64,000 nt of DNA from Enterobacter kobei (lineage in GTDB: Bacteria > Pseudomonadota > Gammaproteobacteria > Enterobacterales > Enterobacteriaceae). Below, piece after piece: positions 55,382 through 64,000 of this stretch. A program made the translations under genes and the position numbers. The notes under the pieces are model-generated. The model was not told the origin of the DNA. It worked only from the letters and a program-made list of their open reading frames with translations, and searched no databases. Location: contig NZ_CP017181.1 of NCBI RefSeq assembly GCF_001729765.1, positions 558,001 through 622,000 on the forward strand, in the 5' to 3' direction. How positions within the stretch are numbered: position 1 is the stretch's first letter; every line of letters starts with the position of its first letter.

Positions 55382-57049
55382 TTATTTCGCAATACGCTTG
55401 TACTTAATACGCTTCGGCTCCAGCGCGTCAGCGCCCAGCGTGCGTTTCTTGTACTCTTCGTATTCGGTGAAGTTACCTTCGAAGAACTCCACTTTCCCTT
55501 CATCCTGGTAGTCCAGAATGTGGGTCGCGATACGGTCAAGGAACCAACGGTCGTGCGAGATAACCATCGCGCAGCCCGGGAACTCCAGCAGGGCGTTTTC
55601 CAGCGCGCGCAGGGTTTCGATGTCCAGGTCGTTGGTCGGTTCATCGAGCAGCAGTACGTTACCGCCAACCTGCAGCAGCTTCGCCAGGTGCAGACGACCA
55701 CGCTCACCGCCGGACAGCTCGCCCACGCGTTTTCCCTGGTCGGTGCCTTTGAAGTTGAAGCGGCCAACGTAAGCGCGGCTTGGCATCTCGGTGTTGCCGA
55801 TACGCATAATATCCAGACCGCCGGACACTTCTTCCCACACGGTTTTGCTGTTATCCATCGCGTCACGGAACTGATCAACGGACGCCAGCTTCACGGTTTC
55901 ACCCAGGGTGATAGAGCCACTGTCAGGCTGCTCCTGACCGGACATCATGCGGAACAGCGTCGATTTACCCGCGCCGTTCGGACCGATGATCCCGACGATA
56001 GCCCCTTTTGGTACGGAGAAGGTCAGATCGTCAATCAGCAGGCGATCGCCGTATGACTTACGCAGATTGGTGACTTCAACCACTTTATCCCCCAGACGTG
56101 CTCCAGGCGGAATAAACAGTTCGTTGGTCTCGTTACGTTTCTGGTATTCGGTGTTGTTCAGCTCTTCAAAGCGTGCCAGACGGGCTTTGCCCTTAGACTG
56201 ACGGCCTTTAGCGCCCTGACGAACCCACTCCAGTTCTTTCTCGATAGACTTACGACGCGCGGCTTCCTGAGAAGCTTCCTGCGCCAGACGCTGATCTTTC
56301 TGCTCCAGCCAGGAGGAGTAGTTACCTTCCCATGGAATACCTTCACCACGGTCCAGCTCCAGGATCCAGCCTGCGACGTTGTCGAGGAAGTAACGGTCGT
56401 GGGTAATTGCCACCACGGTGCCTTCGAAGTCGTGCAGGAAGCGTTCCAGCCACGCCACGGATTCCGCATCCAGGTGGTTGGTGGGTTCGTCGAGCAGCAG
56501 CATGTCTGGTTTTTCCAGCAGCAGGCGGCACAGCGCTACGCGGCGGCGTTCACCCCCGGAAAGATTGGCGATTTTCGCATCCCAGTCCGGCAGGCGCAGG
56601 GCATCGGCCGCGCGCTCCAGCTGCACGTTCAGGTTATGACCGTCGTGCGCCTGGATAATCTCTTCAAACTTGCCCTGCTGAGCGGCCAGCTTGTCGAAGT
56701 CTGCATCCGGCTCGGCGTATTTGGCATACACTTCATCCAGACCTTTCAGGGCGTTAACCACTTCGGAAACCGCTTCTTCAACGGATTCACGAACGGTGTG
56801 TTCCGGGTTCAGCTGAGGTTCCTGCGGCAGGTAGCCGATCTTGATGCCAGGCTGCGGACGGGCTTCACCTTCGATGTCTGTATCGATGCCGGCCATGATG
56901 CGCAGCAGGGTGGACTTACCGGCACCGTTGAGACCCAGAACACCAATTTTTGCGCCCGGGAAGAAGCTCAGCGAGATATTTTTAAGAATATGACGTTTCG
57001 GCGGGACAACTTTGCCGACACGATGCATGGTATAAACGAATTGAGCCAC
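55382..57049 (-). CDS. ettA: Energy-dependent translational throttle protein EttA
   Basis: ABC-F ATPase that binds the ribosomal E site and gates the first peptide bond according to the ATP/ADP ratio. It has 555 residues: two ABC domains with Walker A GLNGAGKST (39-47) and GPNGAGKST (about 355), signature LSGGERRRVAL and LSGGERGRLHL, an arm insert, and the tRNA-interacting linker (WVRQGAKGRQSKGKAR). It matches E. coli YjjK/EttA closely. It is leftward and divergent from slt. Confidence 0.98.
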   Translation of the reverse strand: MAQFVYTMHRVGKVVPPKRHILKNISLSFFPGAKIGVLGLNGAGKSTLLRIMAGIDTDIEGEARPQPGIKIGYLPQEPQLNPEHTVRESVEEAVSEVVNALKGLDEVYAKYAEPDADFDKLAAQQGKFEEIIQAHDGHNLNVQLERAADALRLPDWDAKIANLSGGERRRVALCRLLLEKPDMLLLDEPTNHLDAESVAWLERFLHDFEGTVVAITHDRYFLDNVAGWILELDRGEGIPWEGNYSSWLEQKDQRLAQEASQEAARRKSIEKELEWVRQGAKGRQSKGKARLARFEELNNTEYQKRNETNELFIPPGARLGDKVVEVTNLRKSYGDRLLIDDLTFSVPKGAIVGIIGPNGAGKSTLFRMMSGQEQPDSGSITLGETVKLASVDQFRDAMDNSKTVWEEVSGGLDIMRIGNTEMPSRAYVGRFNFKGTDQGKRVGELSGGERGRLHLAKLLQVGGNVLLLDEPTNDLDIETLRALENALLEFPGCAMVISHDRWFLDRIATHILDYQDEGKVEFFEGNFTEYEEYKKRTLGADALEPKRIKYKRIAK

Positions 57050-57276
57050 GTTGGACTTCGCCTCTTTTATCGTAATGAGAAGGAATTTCAGCCTCGAAGT
57101 GTAGCCTTTTTCACGCCCTAATCCCAGCCAGGAACGTCGGGAGTGTTAAAACGCGCAAGAAAGGTAAAAAAGTGTCCATAACGTGGCGCGTTGCAGGATG
57201 CCTGGTTAGCATAAGTTGGTGTGACTTTGACGTGGCAAGACGCTGCAATTGACGAAAAAACAATGAGGAAGAGCTT

Positions 57277-59214
57277 GTGGAAAAAGCCAAACAGGTGGTC
57301 TGGCGTCTGCTGGCTGCCAGCGTATGCGTAATGGCGGTAAGCCAGGCGGTGCATGCCGATTCACTGGATGAACAACGTAATCGCTACGCCCAGATTAAAC
57401 AGGCGTGGGACAATAAGCAGATGGATACCGTGCAGGCGCTGATGCCGACGCTGAAGGATTATCCGCTGTATCCGTATCTGGAGTATCGCCAGATCACTGA
57501 CGATCTCATGAACCAGCCGACCGTCACTGTGAATAATTTCATTCAGGCGAACCCGACCCTGCCGCCTGCGCGAACCCTGCAATCTCGTTTTGTGAATGAA
57601 CTGGCGCGTCGCGAAGACTGGCGCGGGCTGCTGGCGTTTAGCCCCGATAAGCCGAATACCACCGAAGCGCAGTGTAACTACTACTATGCGAAATGGGCGA
57701 CCGGACAGCAGGAAGAGGCCTGGGCCGGGGCGAAGGATCTTTGGCTGACCGGCAAAAGCCAGCCGAATGCCTGTGATTCGCTGTTTGGCGCGTGGCGAGC
57801 CTCCGGCAAACAGGATCCGCTGGCCTATCTTGAGCGTATTCGCCTGGCGATGAAAGCCGGCAACACGCGCCTGGTGACCGCGCTGGCGGGGCAGATGCCT
57901 TCCGATTATCAGACGATCTCTACGGCCGTTATCGCGCTGGCAAACGATCCGAACAGCGTCCTGACCTTTGCCCGCAGCACGGGCGCGACCGACTTTACCC
58001 GTCAGATGGCGGCGGTGGCTTTTGCCAGCGTGGCGCGCGACGATGTGGAAAACGCCCGGCTGATGATCCCGCAGCTGGTGCAGGCGCAGCAGCTGAATGA
58101 CGATCAAACCCAGGAGCTGCGTGACATCGTGGCGTGGCGACTGATGGGCACGGATGTGACCGACGAACAGGCACGCTGGCGAGATGATGCCATTATGCGT
58201 TCGAACTCCACGTCGCTGGTGGAGCGCCGCGTGCGCATGGCGCTGGGCACCGGCGATCGCCGGGGGCTGAATACCTGGCTCGCACGTTTGCCGATGGACG
58301 CCAAAGAGAAAGATGAATGGCGCTACTGGCAGGCCGATCTGCTGATGGAGCGCGGTCGTGATGATGAAGCCAAAGAGATCCTCCACGGCCTGATGCAGCA
58401 GCGCGGCTTCTACCCGATGGTGGCCGCGCAGCGCCTGGGCGAGGAGTATACCTTCCGCATTGATAAAGCACCCGCGAATGCGAACCCGGCGCTGACGCAG
58501 GGGCCAGAGATGGCGCGCGTGCGCGAGCTGATGTACTGGAATATGGACAATACCGCGCGCAGCGAGTGGGCGAATCTGGTAACCAGTCGCACCACCGACG
58601 AGAAAGCCCAGCTTGCCCGCTATGCGTTTGATAACCACTGGTGGGATCTGAGCGTGCAGGCGACGATCGCCGGTAAGCTTTGGGATCATCTTGAAGAGCG
58701 TTTCCCGCTGGCGTACAACGATCTTTTCGAACGCTACACCAGCGGCAAAGATATCCCGCAAAGTTACGCGATGGCGATTGCCCGTCAGGAGAGTGCCTGG
58801 AATCCGAAAGTCCGCTCCCCGGTGGGGGCCAGCGGTCTGATGCAAATTATGCCGGGAACGGCGACCCATACGGTGAAGATGTTTAACATTCCCGGGTACA
58901 GTAGCCCCTCACAGCTTCTCGATCCGGATACCAACATCAACATCGGTACCAGCTATCTGCAGTATGTTTATCAGCAGTTTGGCAATAACCGCATTTTCTC
59001 GTCGGCGGCGTATAACGCGGGGCCGGGGCGCGTGCGTACCTGGCTCGGCAACAGCGCCGGACGCATCGATGCCGTGGCGTTTGTGGAGAGCATTCCGTTC
59101 TCAGAAACGCGCGGTTATGTGAAGAACGTGCTGGCGTACGATGCTTACTATCGCTACTTCATGGGGCAGAAAGATACCCTGATGAGCGATGCCGAGTGGC
59201 AGAGACGTTACTGA
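57277..59214 (+). CDS. slt: Soluble lytic murein transglycosylase Slt70
   Basis: Periplasmic exo-muramidase that cleaves glycan strands to 1,6-anhydro-muropeptides. It has 645 residues with a signal peptide ending near AVHA, a long superhelical U/L-domain ring of helices, and the C-terminal catalytic domain with Glu505 in ARQESAWNP (catalytic), [13 protein letters not shown] and [10 protein letters not shown]. The start is GTG at 57277 after GAGGAAGAG, as in E. coli. Confidence 0.97.
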   Translation: MEKAKQVVWRLLAASVCVMAVSQAVHADSLDEQRNRYAQIKQAWDNKQMDTVQALMPTLKDYPLYPYLEYRQITDDLMNQPTVTVNNFIQANPTLPPARTLQSRFVNELARREDWRGLLAFSPDKPNTTEAQCNYYYAKWATGQQEEAWAGAKDLWLTGKSQPNACDSLFGAWRASGKQDPLAYLERIRLAMKAGNTRLVTALAGQMPSDYQTISTAVIALANDPNSVLTFARSTGATDFTRQMAAVAFASVARDDVENARLMIPQLVQAQQLNDDQTQELRDIVAWRLMGTDVTDEQARWRDDAIMRSNSTSLVERRVRMALGTGDRRGLNTWLARLPMDAKEKDEWRYWQADLLMERGRDDEAKEILHGLMQQRGFYPMVAAQRLGEEYTFRIDKAPANANPALTQGPEMARVRELMYWNMDNTARSEWANLVTSRTTDEKAQLARYAFDNHWWDLSVQATIAGKLWDHLEERFPLAYNDLFERYTSGKDIPQSYAMAIARQESAWNPKVRSPVGASGLMQIMPGTATHTVKMFNIPGYSSPSQLLDPDTNINIGTSYLQYVYQQFGNNRIFSSAAYNAGPGRVRTWLGNSAGRIDAVAFVESIPFSETRGYVKNVLAYDAYYRYFMGQKDTLMSDAEWQRRY

Positions 59215-59236
59215 TCGGCGTGGGTTGTGTTATGCT

Positions 59237-59254
59237 GTACTCGCTAATGAGTAC
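59237..59254. promoter_or_regulatory. TrpR operator at the trpR promoter
   Basis: Inverted repeat GTACTC-GCTAAT-GAGTAC just upstream of trpR matches the Trp-repressor operator type and has the same position as the autoregulatory operator of E. coli trpR. It lies just downstream of a TATGCT -10-like box. Confidence 0.85.
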
Positions 59255-59269
59255 AAGAGGCAGCATAAC

Positions 59270-59596
59270 ATGACCCAGCATTCCCCGTATTCCTCGGCAA
59301 TGGCCGAACAGCGTCACCAGGAGTGGCTTCGTTTTGTGGAGCTGCTTCGCCAGTCTTACGATCAGGATTTGCACTTACCTCTTATGCAGCTGATGCTGAC
59401 CCCAGACGAGCGTGAAGCGCTGGGCACGCGCGTGCGGATCATTGAAGAGCTACTGCGCGGTGAGATGAGCCAGCGTGAGCTGAAAAATGAGCTGGGCGCG
59501 GGCATCGCGACGATCACCCGCGGCTCGAACAGCCTGAAGTCTGCGCCGGTCGAGCTGCGCCAGTGGCTGGAAGCGGTGTTGTTGAAAAATACCTAA
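59270..59596 (+). CDS. trpR: Trp operon repressor
   Basis: Tryptophan-activated repressor of trp, aroH, mtr and its own gene. It has 108 residues, all-helical, with the helix-turn-helix [20 protein letters not shown] at about residues 67-86. The ATG at 59270 follows AGAGGCAGC and gives the E. coli length. Its stop overlaps the convergent yjjX end by 4 bp. Confidence 0.97.
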   Translation: MTQHSPYSSAMAEQRHQEWLRFVELLRQSYDQDLHLPLMQLMLTPDEREALGTRVRIIEELLRGEMSQRELKNELGAGIATITRGSNSLKSAPVELRQWLEAVLLKNT

Positions 59597-60108
59597 CGAT
59601 AAATCGCGTTATGGAACGGGCTTAACGCCAAAATCACCGCCTGGTGGTAAACGCCTGAACGCGTGAGCTTGCCCGCAGTAAAGACGCCAATCGCCCCTTC
59701 TTTGCGCCCAATCTCATCAATGCCGGTGTACTGTGACATCACCGGCCCGAGCGCTTCGCCTTCGCGCACTTTGTTCAGAATGATCTCTGGCAGCGGCAGG
59801 GTGGCAGAACGCGCTTCACCGCGCTGCTCTCGGCTTTCTATCACTACCCAGCTAAAGGTGGCACCTTCGTCGATCCCGGCTTCAATGGCGACCCAGAAGT
59901 CCGCCTTTGGGGCCGCGGCTTTAGCATTTGCCACGCGATTTCGTGCGCCAGCGCGCGTTTCCTCGCTGCCAAACGGCTGTTCAGGTACGCCACTCTCGAC
60001 GCCGATGGCTTCGATATGGCAGGATCCTTCGCCGAAAATCTCTTCAAAAGCCTTTAGAATTGCCTGAATTTTGGCAGGATTGGTGGTAGCAGAGACAACA
60101 TGGTGCAT
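59593..60108 (-). CDS. yjjX: Inosine/xanthosine triphosphatase YjjX
   Basis: House-cleaning NTPase that hydrolyses ITP and XTP. It has 171 residues and an ITPase-like fold: N-terminal [12 protein letters not shown] phosphate-binding strand, [23 protein letters not shown], and the acidic catalytic cluster in WVAIEAGID. It is leftward, convergent with trpR, as in E. coli. Confidence 0.95.
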   Translation of the reverse strand: MHHVVSATTNPAKIQAILKAFEEIFGEGSCHIEAIGVESGVPEQPFGSEETRAGARNRVANAKAAAPKADFWVAIEAGIDEGATFSWVVIESREQRGEARSATLPLPEIILNKVREGEALGPVMSQYTGIDEIGRKEGAIGVFTAGKLTRSGVYHQAVILALSPFHNAIYR

Positions 60109-60158
60109 AATTAAGCTCGATTCAAAAAAAACTCATCGCAGTATAACGGAAAAAAAGC

Positions 60159-60806
60159 ATGTTACAGGTATACCTTGTTCGCCACGGTGAGACGCAGTGG
60201 AACGCCGAGCGACGTATTCAAGGCCAGTCAGACAGTCCTCTCACTGAGAAGGGGATCCAGCAAGCGTGGCAGGTGGCAGAGCGTGCCAGGACGCTAGGCA
60301 TTACCCACGTGATCACCAGCGATTTAGGTCGCACGCAGCAGACTGCGCGCATCATCGCAGATGCCTGCGGCTGTGACGTGATGCTTGAGCCGCGTCTGCG
60401 CGAGCTGGATATGGGCGTGCTGGAAAAACGCCATATCGATACGCTGACCGAAACGGAAGAGGGCTGGCGTCGTACGCTGGTCAACGGTACCGAAGATGGC
60501 CGCATCCCTGAGGGGGAATCCATGCAAGAGCTGAGCGTGCGTATGCATGCCGCACTGGCGGAATGTCTGAAGCTTCCGGCAGGTAGCCGTCCGCTGCTGG
60601 TGAGTCACGGTATTGCGCTGGGCTGCCTGGTGAGCACCATTCTGGGATTACCGGCTTATGCTGAACGTCGTCTGCGTCTGCGCAACTGCTCTATTTCCCG
60701 AATTGATTATCAGGAAAGTGCGTGGCTGGCGTCGGGTTGGGTCGTGGAGATGGCAGGGGACATTTCGCATCTCGATGCCCCTGCGCTTGATGAACTGCAG
60801 CGTTAA
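60159..60806 (+). CDS. gpmB: Histidine phosphatase family protein GpmB (YtjC)
   Basis: Named for phosphoglycerate mutase, but by motif a histidine-phosphatase family member, probably a phosphatase. It has 215 residues with the phospho-histidine motif LVRHGETQWN (residues 6-15), the second catalytic histidine in LLVSHGIALG, and Glu in LRELDMG. Its 3' end overlaps that of convergent rob by 4 bp. Confidence 0.95.
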   Translation: MLQVYLVRHGETQWNAERRIQGQSDSPLTEKGIQQAWQVAERARTLGITHVITSDLGRTQQTARIIADACGCDVMLEPRLRELDMGVLEKRHIDTLTETEEGWRRTLVNGTEDGRIPEGESMQELSVRMHAALAECLKLPAGSRPLLVSHGIALGCLVSTILGLPAYAERRLRLRNCSISRIDYQESAWLASGWVVEMAGDISHLDAPALDELQR

Positions 60807-61672
60807 CGACGTATCGGAATTAAGAATTCCATCCGCAGATTGATTGGGCCTTCTTCCGGTTTCGCATCCTGCGCCGGGTAGTAGCGCTCAATGTCCTGAC
60901 CTTTACGGCGATTCAGATTCAGCATCGGCATGCAGGTCCCGTAAACGGTCAGGATGAACTCCTGAACGCCCGTTCCCAGTCCTTCATACGAGAACATCAC
61001 GTATTCGCCGCCTTCCAGCACGACCGGTTTAGACCCCTGAATATAACCATTTGCCATCTCTGGCGTCAGCGCGGTGGTGTAGAACACCTCCTGCTCGTCG
61101 TCTTTTTCCTGGCTTGGGTGCGTTTCGTTGAGACCATAGAGGATCGGTGGGATCGCTGGCGCATGACTCAGGAAGTCGCGCCAGAACTGGACACGCATCT
61201 GATGACGGAACTCAGAAATCTGCTCAAGAGAACAGGAGTAGCTCTGGGTCGTACCGATCAGATGGGTTTCCGGCAGCGTGACAATTTCGTATTTCGGCAT
61301 GGCGAACTCGCCCAGACGCAGCGGCGGACGCATACCAAACGAGCTCCAGTCTGGCGAGCGGCGATAGAGCGCTGGCGTCAACGAGAACTGTTTTTTAAAC
61401 GCACGGGTGAAGGTCTGCTGCGAATCAAAACGATACTGCAAGGCAATATCCAGAATGGGCCGCGCGGTCAGGCGCAATGCCACCGCAGACTTGGACAAAC
61501 GACGTGCGCGAATATAGGCCCCGATAGCATGACCGGTGACATCCTTGAACATCCTTTGCAGATGCCACTTGGAATAGCCTGCTTTAGCCGCCACATTATC
61601 CAGTGACAAAGGCTGGTCGAGATGACCTTCCAGCCAGGTGAGCAGGTCGCGAATAATTCCAGCCTGATCCAT
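60803..61672 (-). CDS. rob: AraC-family regulator Rob
   Basis: Right-origin-binding protein of the MarA/SoxS/Rob regulon (efflux, solvent and bile tolerance). It has 289 residues: the N-terminal AraC double helix-turn-helix (NVAAKAGYSKWHLQRMFKD; ARPILDIALQYRFDSQQTFTRAF), then a GyrI-like effector domain that senses bile salts and fatty acids. It is leftward and divergent from creA. Confidence 0.97.
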   Translation of the reverse strand: MDQAGIIRDLLTWLEGHLDQPLSLDNVAAKAGYSKWHLQRMFKDVTGHAIGAYIRARRLSKSAVALRLTARPILDIALQYRFDSQQTFTRAFKKQFSLTPALYRRSPDWSSFGMRPPLRLGEFAMPKYEIVTLPETHLIGTTQSYSCSLEQISEFRHQMRVQFWRDFLSHAPAIPPILYGLNETHPSQEKDDEQEVFYTTALTPEMANGYIQGSKPVVLEGGEYVMFSYEGLGTGVQEFILTVYGTCMPMLNLNRRKGQDIERYYPAQDAKPEEGPINLRMEFLIPIRR

Positions 61673-61883
61673 ATACTATCCTCATCCTTAAAACAGCAGG
61701 TGCCTGATAACAGGTTAGCGGATAATAGCATTTTTTGATGTTTTAGCATTCAGTGTTTTTTTTGCGCATTAATGCCTTTTCTCCCCCGTTTTGGGCGAAT
61801 ATATTCTAATCCTGTGATCTTGCTACATTTTTGTCTAAAGTGTTGAATAATCGCTCAATGCAATTTTAAAGAATGGTAACAAT

Positions 61884-62354
61884 ATGAAATACAAGACTTT
61901 GCTTCTTACCGCTCTGTTGCTGGTTGCTGGCCGTGCGGCGCAGGCGGAACAGATTGGATCTGTAGATACCGTGTTCAAAATGTTTGGCCCGGACCACAAA
62001 ATTGTGGTGGAGGCGTTTGACGATCCAGATGTGAAAAACGTCACCTGCTACGTCAGCCGTGCGAAGACGGGCGGTATTAAAGGCGGTCTGGGGCTGGCGG
62101 AAGATACCTCCGATGCGGCGATCTCCTGCCAGCAGGTGGGGCCAGTTGAGCTGAGCGATAAAATTAAAAACGGTAAAGCGCAGGGTGACGTGGTGTTCCA
62201 GAAACGGACGTCGCTGGTGTTCAAAAAGCTGCAGGTAGTGCGTTTCTATGATGCGAAGCGCAATACGCTGGCTTATCTTGCCTATTCCGACAAAGTGGTG
62301 GAAGGCTCGCCGAAAAACGCCATCAGCGCCGTGCCGATTATGCCATGGCATTAA
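61884..62354 (+). CDS. creA: Periplasmic protein CreA
   Basis: Exported protein of unknown function, 156 residues with a signal peptide ([16 protein letters not shown]) and the CreA-family core ([36 protein letters not shown]). Two cysteines probably pair in the periplasm. It is the first gene of creABCD, 14 bp before creB. Confidence 0.95.
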   Translation: MKYKTLLLTALLLVAGRAAQAEQIGSVDTVFKMFGPDHKIVVEAFDDPDVKNVTCYVSRAKTGGIKGGLGLAEDTSDAAISCQQVGPVELSDKIKNGKAQGDVVFQKRTSLVFKKLQVVRFYDAKRNTLAYLAYSDKVVEGSPKNAISAVPIMPWH

Positions 62355-62368
62355 TTCAGGGATGAACC

Positions 62369-63058
62369 ATGCAACAACCTGTGGTCTGGCTGGTTGAAGA
62401 CGAAACCAGTATCGCCGATACGCTTATCTACATGCTTCAGCAGGAAGGCTTTGCGGTAAAGGCGTTTGAGCGCGGTTTACCGATGCTGGAGGAGGCGCGG
62501 CGGCAGATCCCGGCGCTCGCCATTCTGGATGTTGGGCTGCCGGACATCAGCGGTTTTGAACTCTGCCGCCAGCTGCTGGCGCAGCATCCGTCACTTCCGG
62601 TGCTGTTTCTCACGGCACGCAGTGATGAAGTGGATAAACTCCTCGGGCTGGAAATGGGCGCCGACGACTACGTCGCCAAGCCTTTTTCTCCGCGAGAGGT
62701 TTGCGCCCGGGTAAGGACAATTTTACGGCGGATGCAAAAATCCGCCGCGCCAGCAGAAACGATGCGTATCGGGCAATTTGAGCTAAATGAACCTGCCGCC
62801 CGAATAAGCTGGTGCGGTGAAGTTTTACCCCTGACCCGCTACGAGTTCTTGCTGCTCAAAACCTTTTTACAGGCCCCCGGGCGGGTATTTTCGCGCCAGC
62901 AGCTGATGGACAAGGTATGGGGTGAAGACGGCGACAGCTTCGATCGTACCGTGGATACCCATATCAAAACCCTGCGCGCCAAGCTGCGGGCGGTGAACGA
63001 TGAACAGTCTCCCATCAGTACCCATCGGGGTATGGGCTACAGTCTGGGCCTTTACTGA
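62369..63058 (+). CDS. creB: Response regulator CreB
   Basis: OmpR-type response regulator of the carbon-source-responsive CreBC system, linked in some enterobacteria and Aeromonas relatives to beta-lactamase and envelope-stress control. It has 229 residues: receiver with the acidic pocket (VEDETS), phospho-acceptor Asp in ILDVGLPD (about residue 54) and the conserved lysine in YVAKPFSPRE, then a winged-helix domain ending STHRGMGYSL. The stop overlaps the creC start (TGATG). Its cognate kinase gene is interrupted. Confidence 0.96.
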   Translation: MQQPVVWLVEDETSIADTLIYMLQQEGFAVKAFERGLPMLEEARRQIPALAILDVGLPDISGFELCRQLLAQHPSLPVLFLTARSDEVDKLLGLEMGADDYVAKPFSPREVCARVRTILRRMQKSAAPAETMRIGQFELNEPAARISWCGEVLPLTRYEFLLLKTFLQAPGRVFSRQQLMDKVWGEDGDSFDRTVDTHIKTLRAKLRAVNDEQSPISTHRGMGYSLGLY

Positions 63059-64000
63059 TGCGCATTGGGATGCGGTTGTTGCTGGGATATTTCCTGATCG
63101 TGGGCATCGCCGCGTGGTTTGTGCTGTCGATTTTTGTTCAGGAAGTGAAGCCCGGCGTGCGCAGGGCCACCGAGGGGACGTTGATCGATACCGCGACCTT
63201 GCTTGCCGAAATCGGGCGCGACGATCTTCTTTCGGGGAATGCGCAGCAGGGCAAACTGGCGCAGGCCTTTTCACAGCTCCATCAGCGGCCTTTCCGCGCC
63301 AACCTCGGCGGCATCTATAAGGTGCGTAACGAGTATCACGTCTATATGACCGATGCGCAGGGCAGAGTGGTGTTTGATTCCGCCGGTCTGGCCGTGGGGC
63401 AAGATTACTCGCGCTGGAACGATGTCTGGCTGACGCTTCGCGGTAAATACGGCGCGCGCAGCACTCAGAGCAATCCAGACGATCCTGAGAGTACGGTGAT
63501 GTATGTTGCCGCGCCGGTTGTGGAGCAGGGTAAGATTATCGGCGTGCTGTCGGTCGGGAAACCGAACAGCGCGATGGCACCGGTTATCCACCGCAGCGAG
63601 CGGCGGATCCTCTGGGCGGGTGGCGCGTTGCTCGGCATTGCCTTGCTGATCGGTCTTCTTGTCGCCTGGTGGATCAATCGTTCTATCAGTACGTTATCGC
63701 GCTATGCCGATTCGGTGACCACCGACACGCATCTCCCGCTACCTAATCCGGGCAGCAGCGAATTGCACAAGCTTGCCCAGGCGCTGGAGAATATGCGCAT
63801 TCGTCTCTAAGGGAAAAATTACATTGAACGCTATGTCCATGCGCTCACCCACGAGCTGAAAAGCCCGATGGCGGCCATACGCGGCGCGGCGGAAATCCTT
63901 GCCGAGCAGCCGCCGCCGCAGGTGGCAGCACGCTTTATTGATAACATTCTGGTACAAAACGCACGCATGCAGTCGCTGGTTGAAAAACTGCTCGCGCAGG
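63058..64000 (+). pseudogene. creC: Sensor kinase CreC, interrupted by a premature stop (partial at window edge)
   Basis: Membrane histidine kinase partner of CreB. The frame encodes 250 residues: TM1 (about 5-24), a periplasmic sensor domain, TM2 (about 181-203) and a HAMP-like region, then TAA at 63808-63810. Beyond it the same frame is open to the window end and encodes the continuation of CreC, including His265 in ALTHELKSP, the phospho-acceptor motif. E. coli CreC, as I recall it, has Glu at the stop position (KLEGKNYIE), so one G-to-T change would explain it. The product as written has no kinase domain. A sequencing error is the alternative. Confidence 0.85.

Noticed and set aside
57361..58869. 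Long open frame (about 500 codons) antisense to slt
   Set aside because: It mirrors the codons of a well-conserved gene with high GC at third positions, has no recognisable domain and no ribosome site. Similar antisense frames occur opposite tsr (2805-3728), prfC (29927-31078) and deoB (39138-40196).

Overview
The window is a stretch of enterobacterial chromosome, almost certainly from Enterobacter or a close relative. Gene order from opgB to creC follows the 99-100 minute region of Escherichia coli (opgB-yjjA-dnaC-dnaT ... yjjB-yjjP-yjjQ-bglJ-fhuF-yjjZ-leu tRNAs-rsmC-holD-rimI-yjjG-prfC-osmY-ytjA-yjjU-yjjV-yjjW-yjjI-deoCABD-lplA-ytjB-serB-radA-nadR-ettA-slt-trpR-yjjX-gpmB-rob-creABC), and most proteins match the E. 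coli products over their full length. Accessory blocks sit in this backbone, and many intergenic gaps carry REP-like palindromes. Family and orthologue names come from recognising motifs and protein sequence; no database was searched.

Layout. 1-4409: end of a 4-hydroxyphenylacetate (homoprotocatechuate) catabolic cluster (hpaE partial, hpaG, regulator hpaR) next to the serine chemoreceptor gene tsr. 4500-12014: accessory block with an archaic (Csu/spore-coat-U type) chaperone-usher pilus operon. Upstream of the pilus genes is a translationally coupled EAL-domain/LuxR-type pair; downstream is a ToxR/MarT-like membrane regulator with a FidL-like partner. 12195-16603: opgB, yjjA, dnaC, dnaT. 16752-18400: ohr/ohrR peroxide module plus a TetR-family regulator. 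18468-21488: yjjB/yjjP exporter and the yjjQ/bglJ regulators. 21525-26188: YbaK-like deacylase, an orphan PTS EIIC with a perfect 21-bp operator, fhuF, a diguanylate cyclase and yjjZ with Fur boxes. 26231-26550: three tRNA-Leu(CAG) genes. 26723-36580: rsmC to yjjI. 36843-41154: deoCABD with DeoR operators reaching back into yjjI. 41197-47441: second accessory block, a DUF1120 fimbrial operon with three paralogous subunits. 47676-53190: lplA to nadR. 53244-55254: an inserted alcohol dehydrogenase/LysR pair. 55382-64000: ettA to creC.

How it works together. The backbone covers DNA replication (dnaC, dnaT, holD), translation (rimI, prfC, ettA, leu tRNAs), nucleoside salvage (deo), cofactor supply (lplA, nadR) and the cell envelope (opgB, slt). 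The two pilus operons, the EAL protein and the diguanylate cyclase are adhesion/c-di-GMP functions added at backbone junctions.

Most notable observations: (i) creC carries an in-frame TAA at codon 251, between the HAMP region and the phospho-acceptor histidine, with the frame otherwise open; (ii) the archaic pilus locus is bracketed by two unrelated regulator pairs; (iii) an almost identical segment of about 90 bp, containing a terminator and a second hairpin, follows both the EIIC gene and ettA; (iv) a perfect DeoR operator and a weaker one lie inside the yjjI coding region; (v) the three DUF1120 subunit genes share a conserved leader, and the first two are followed by hairpins.
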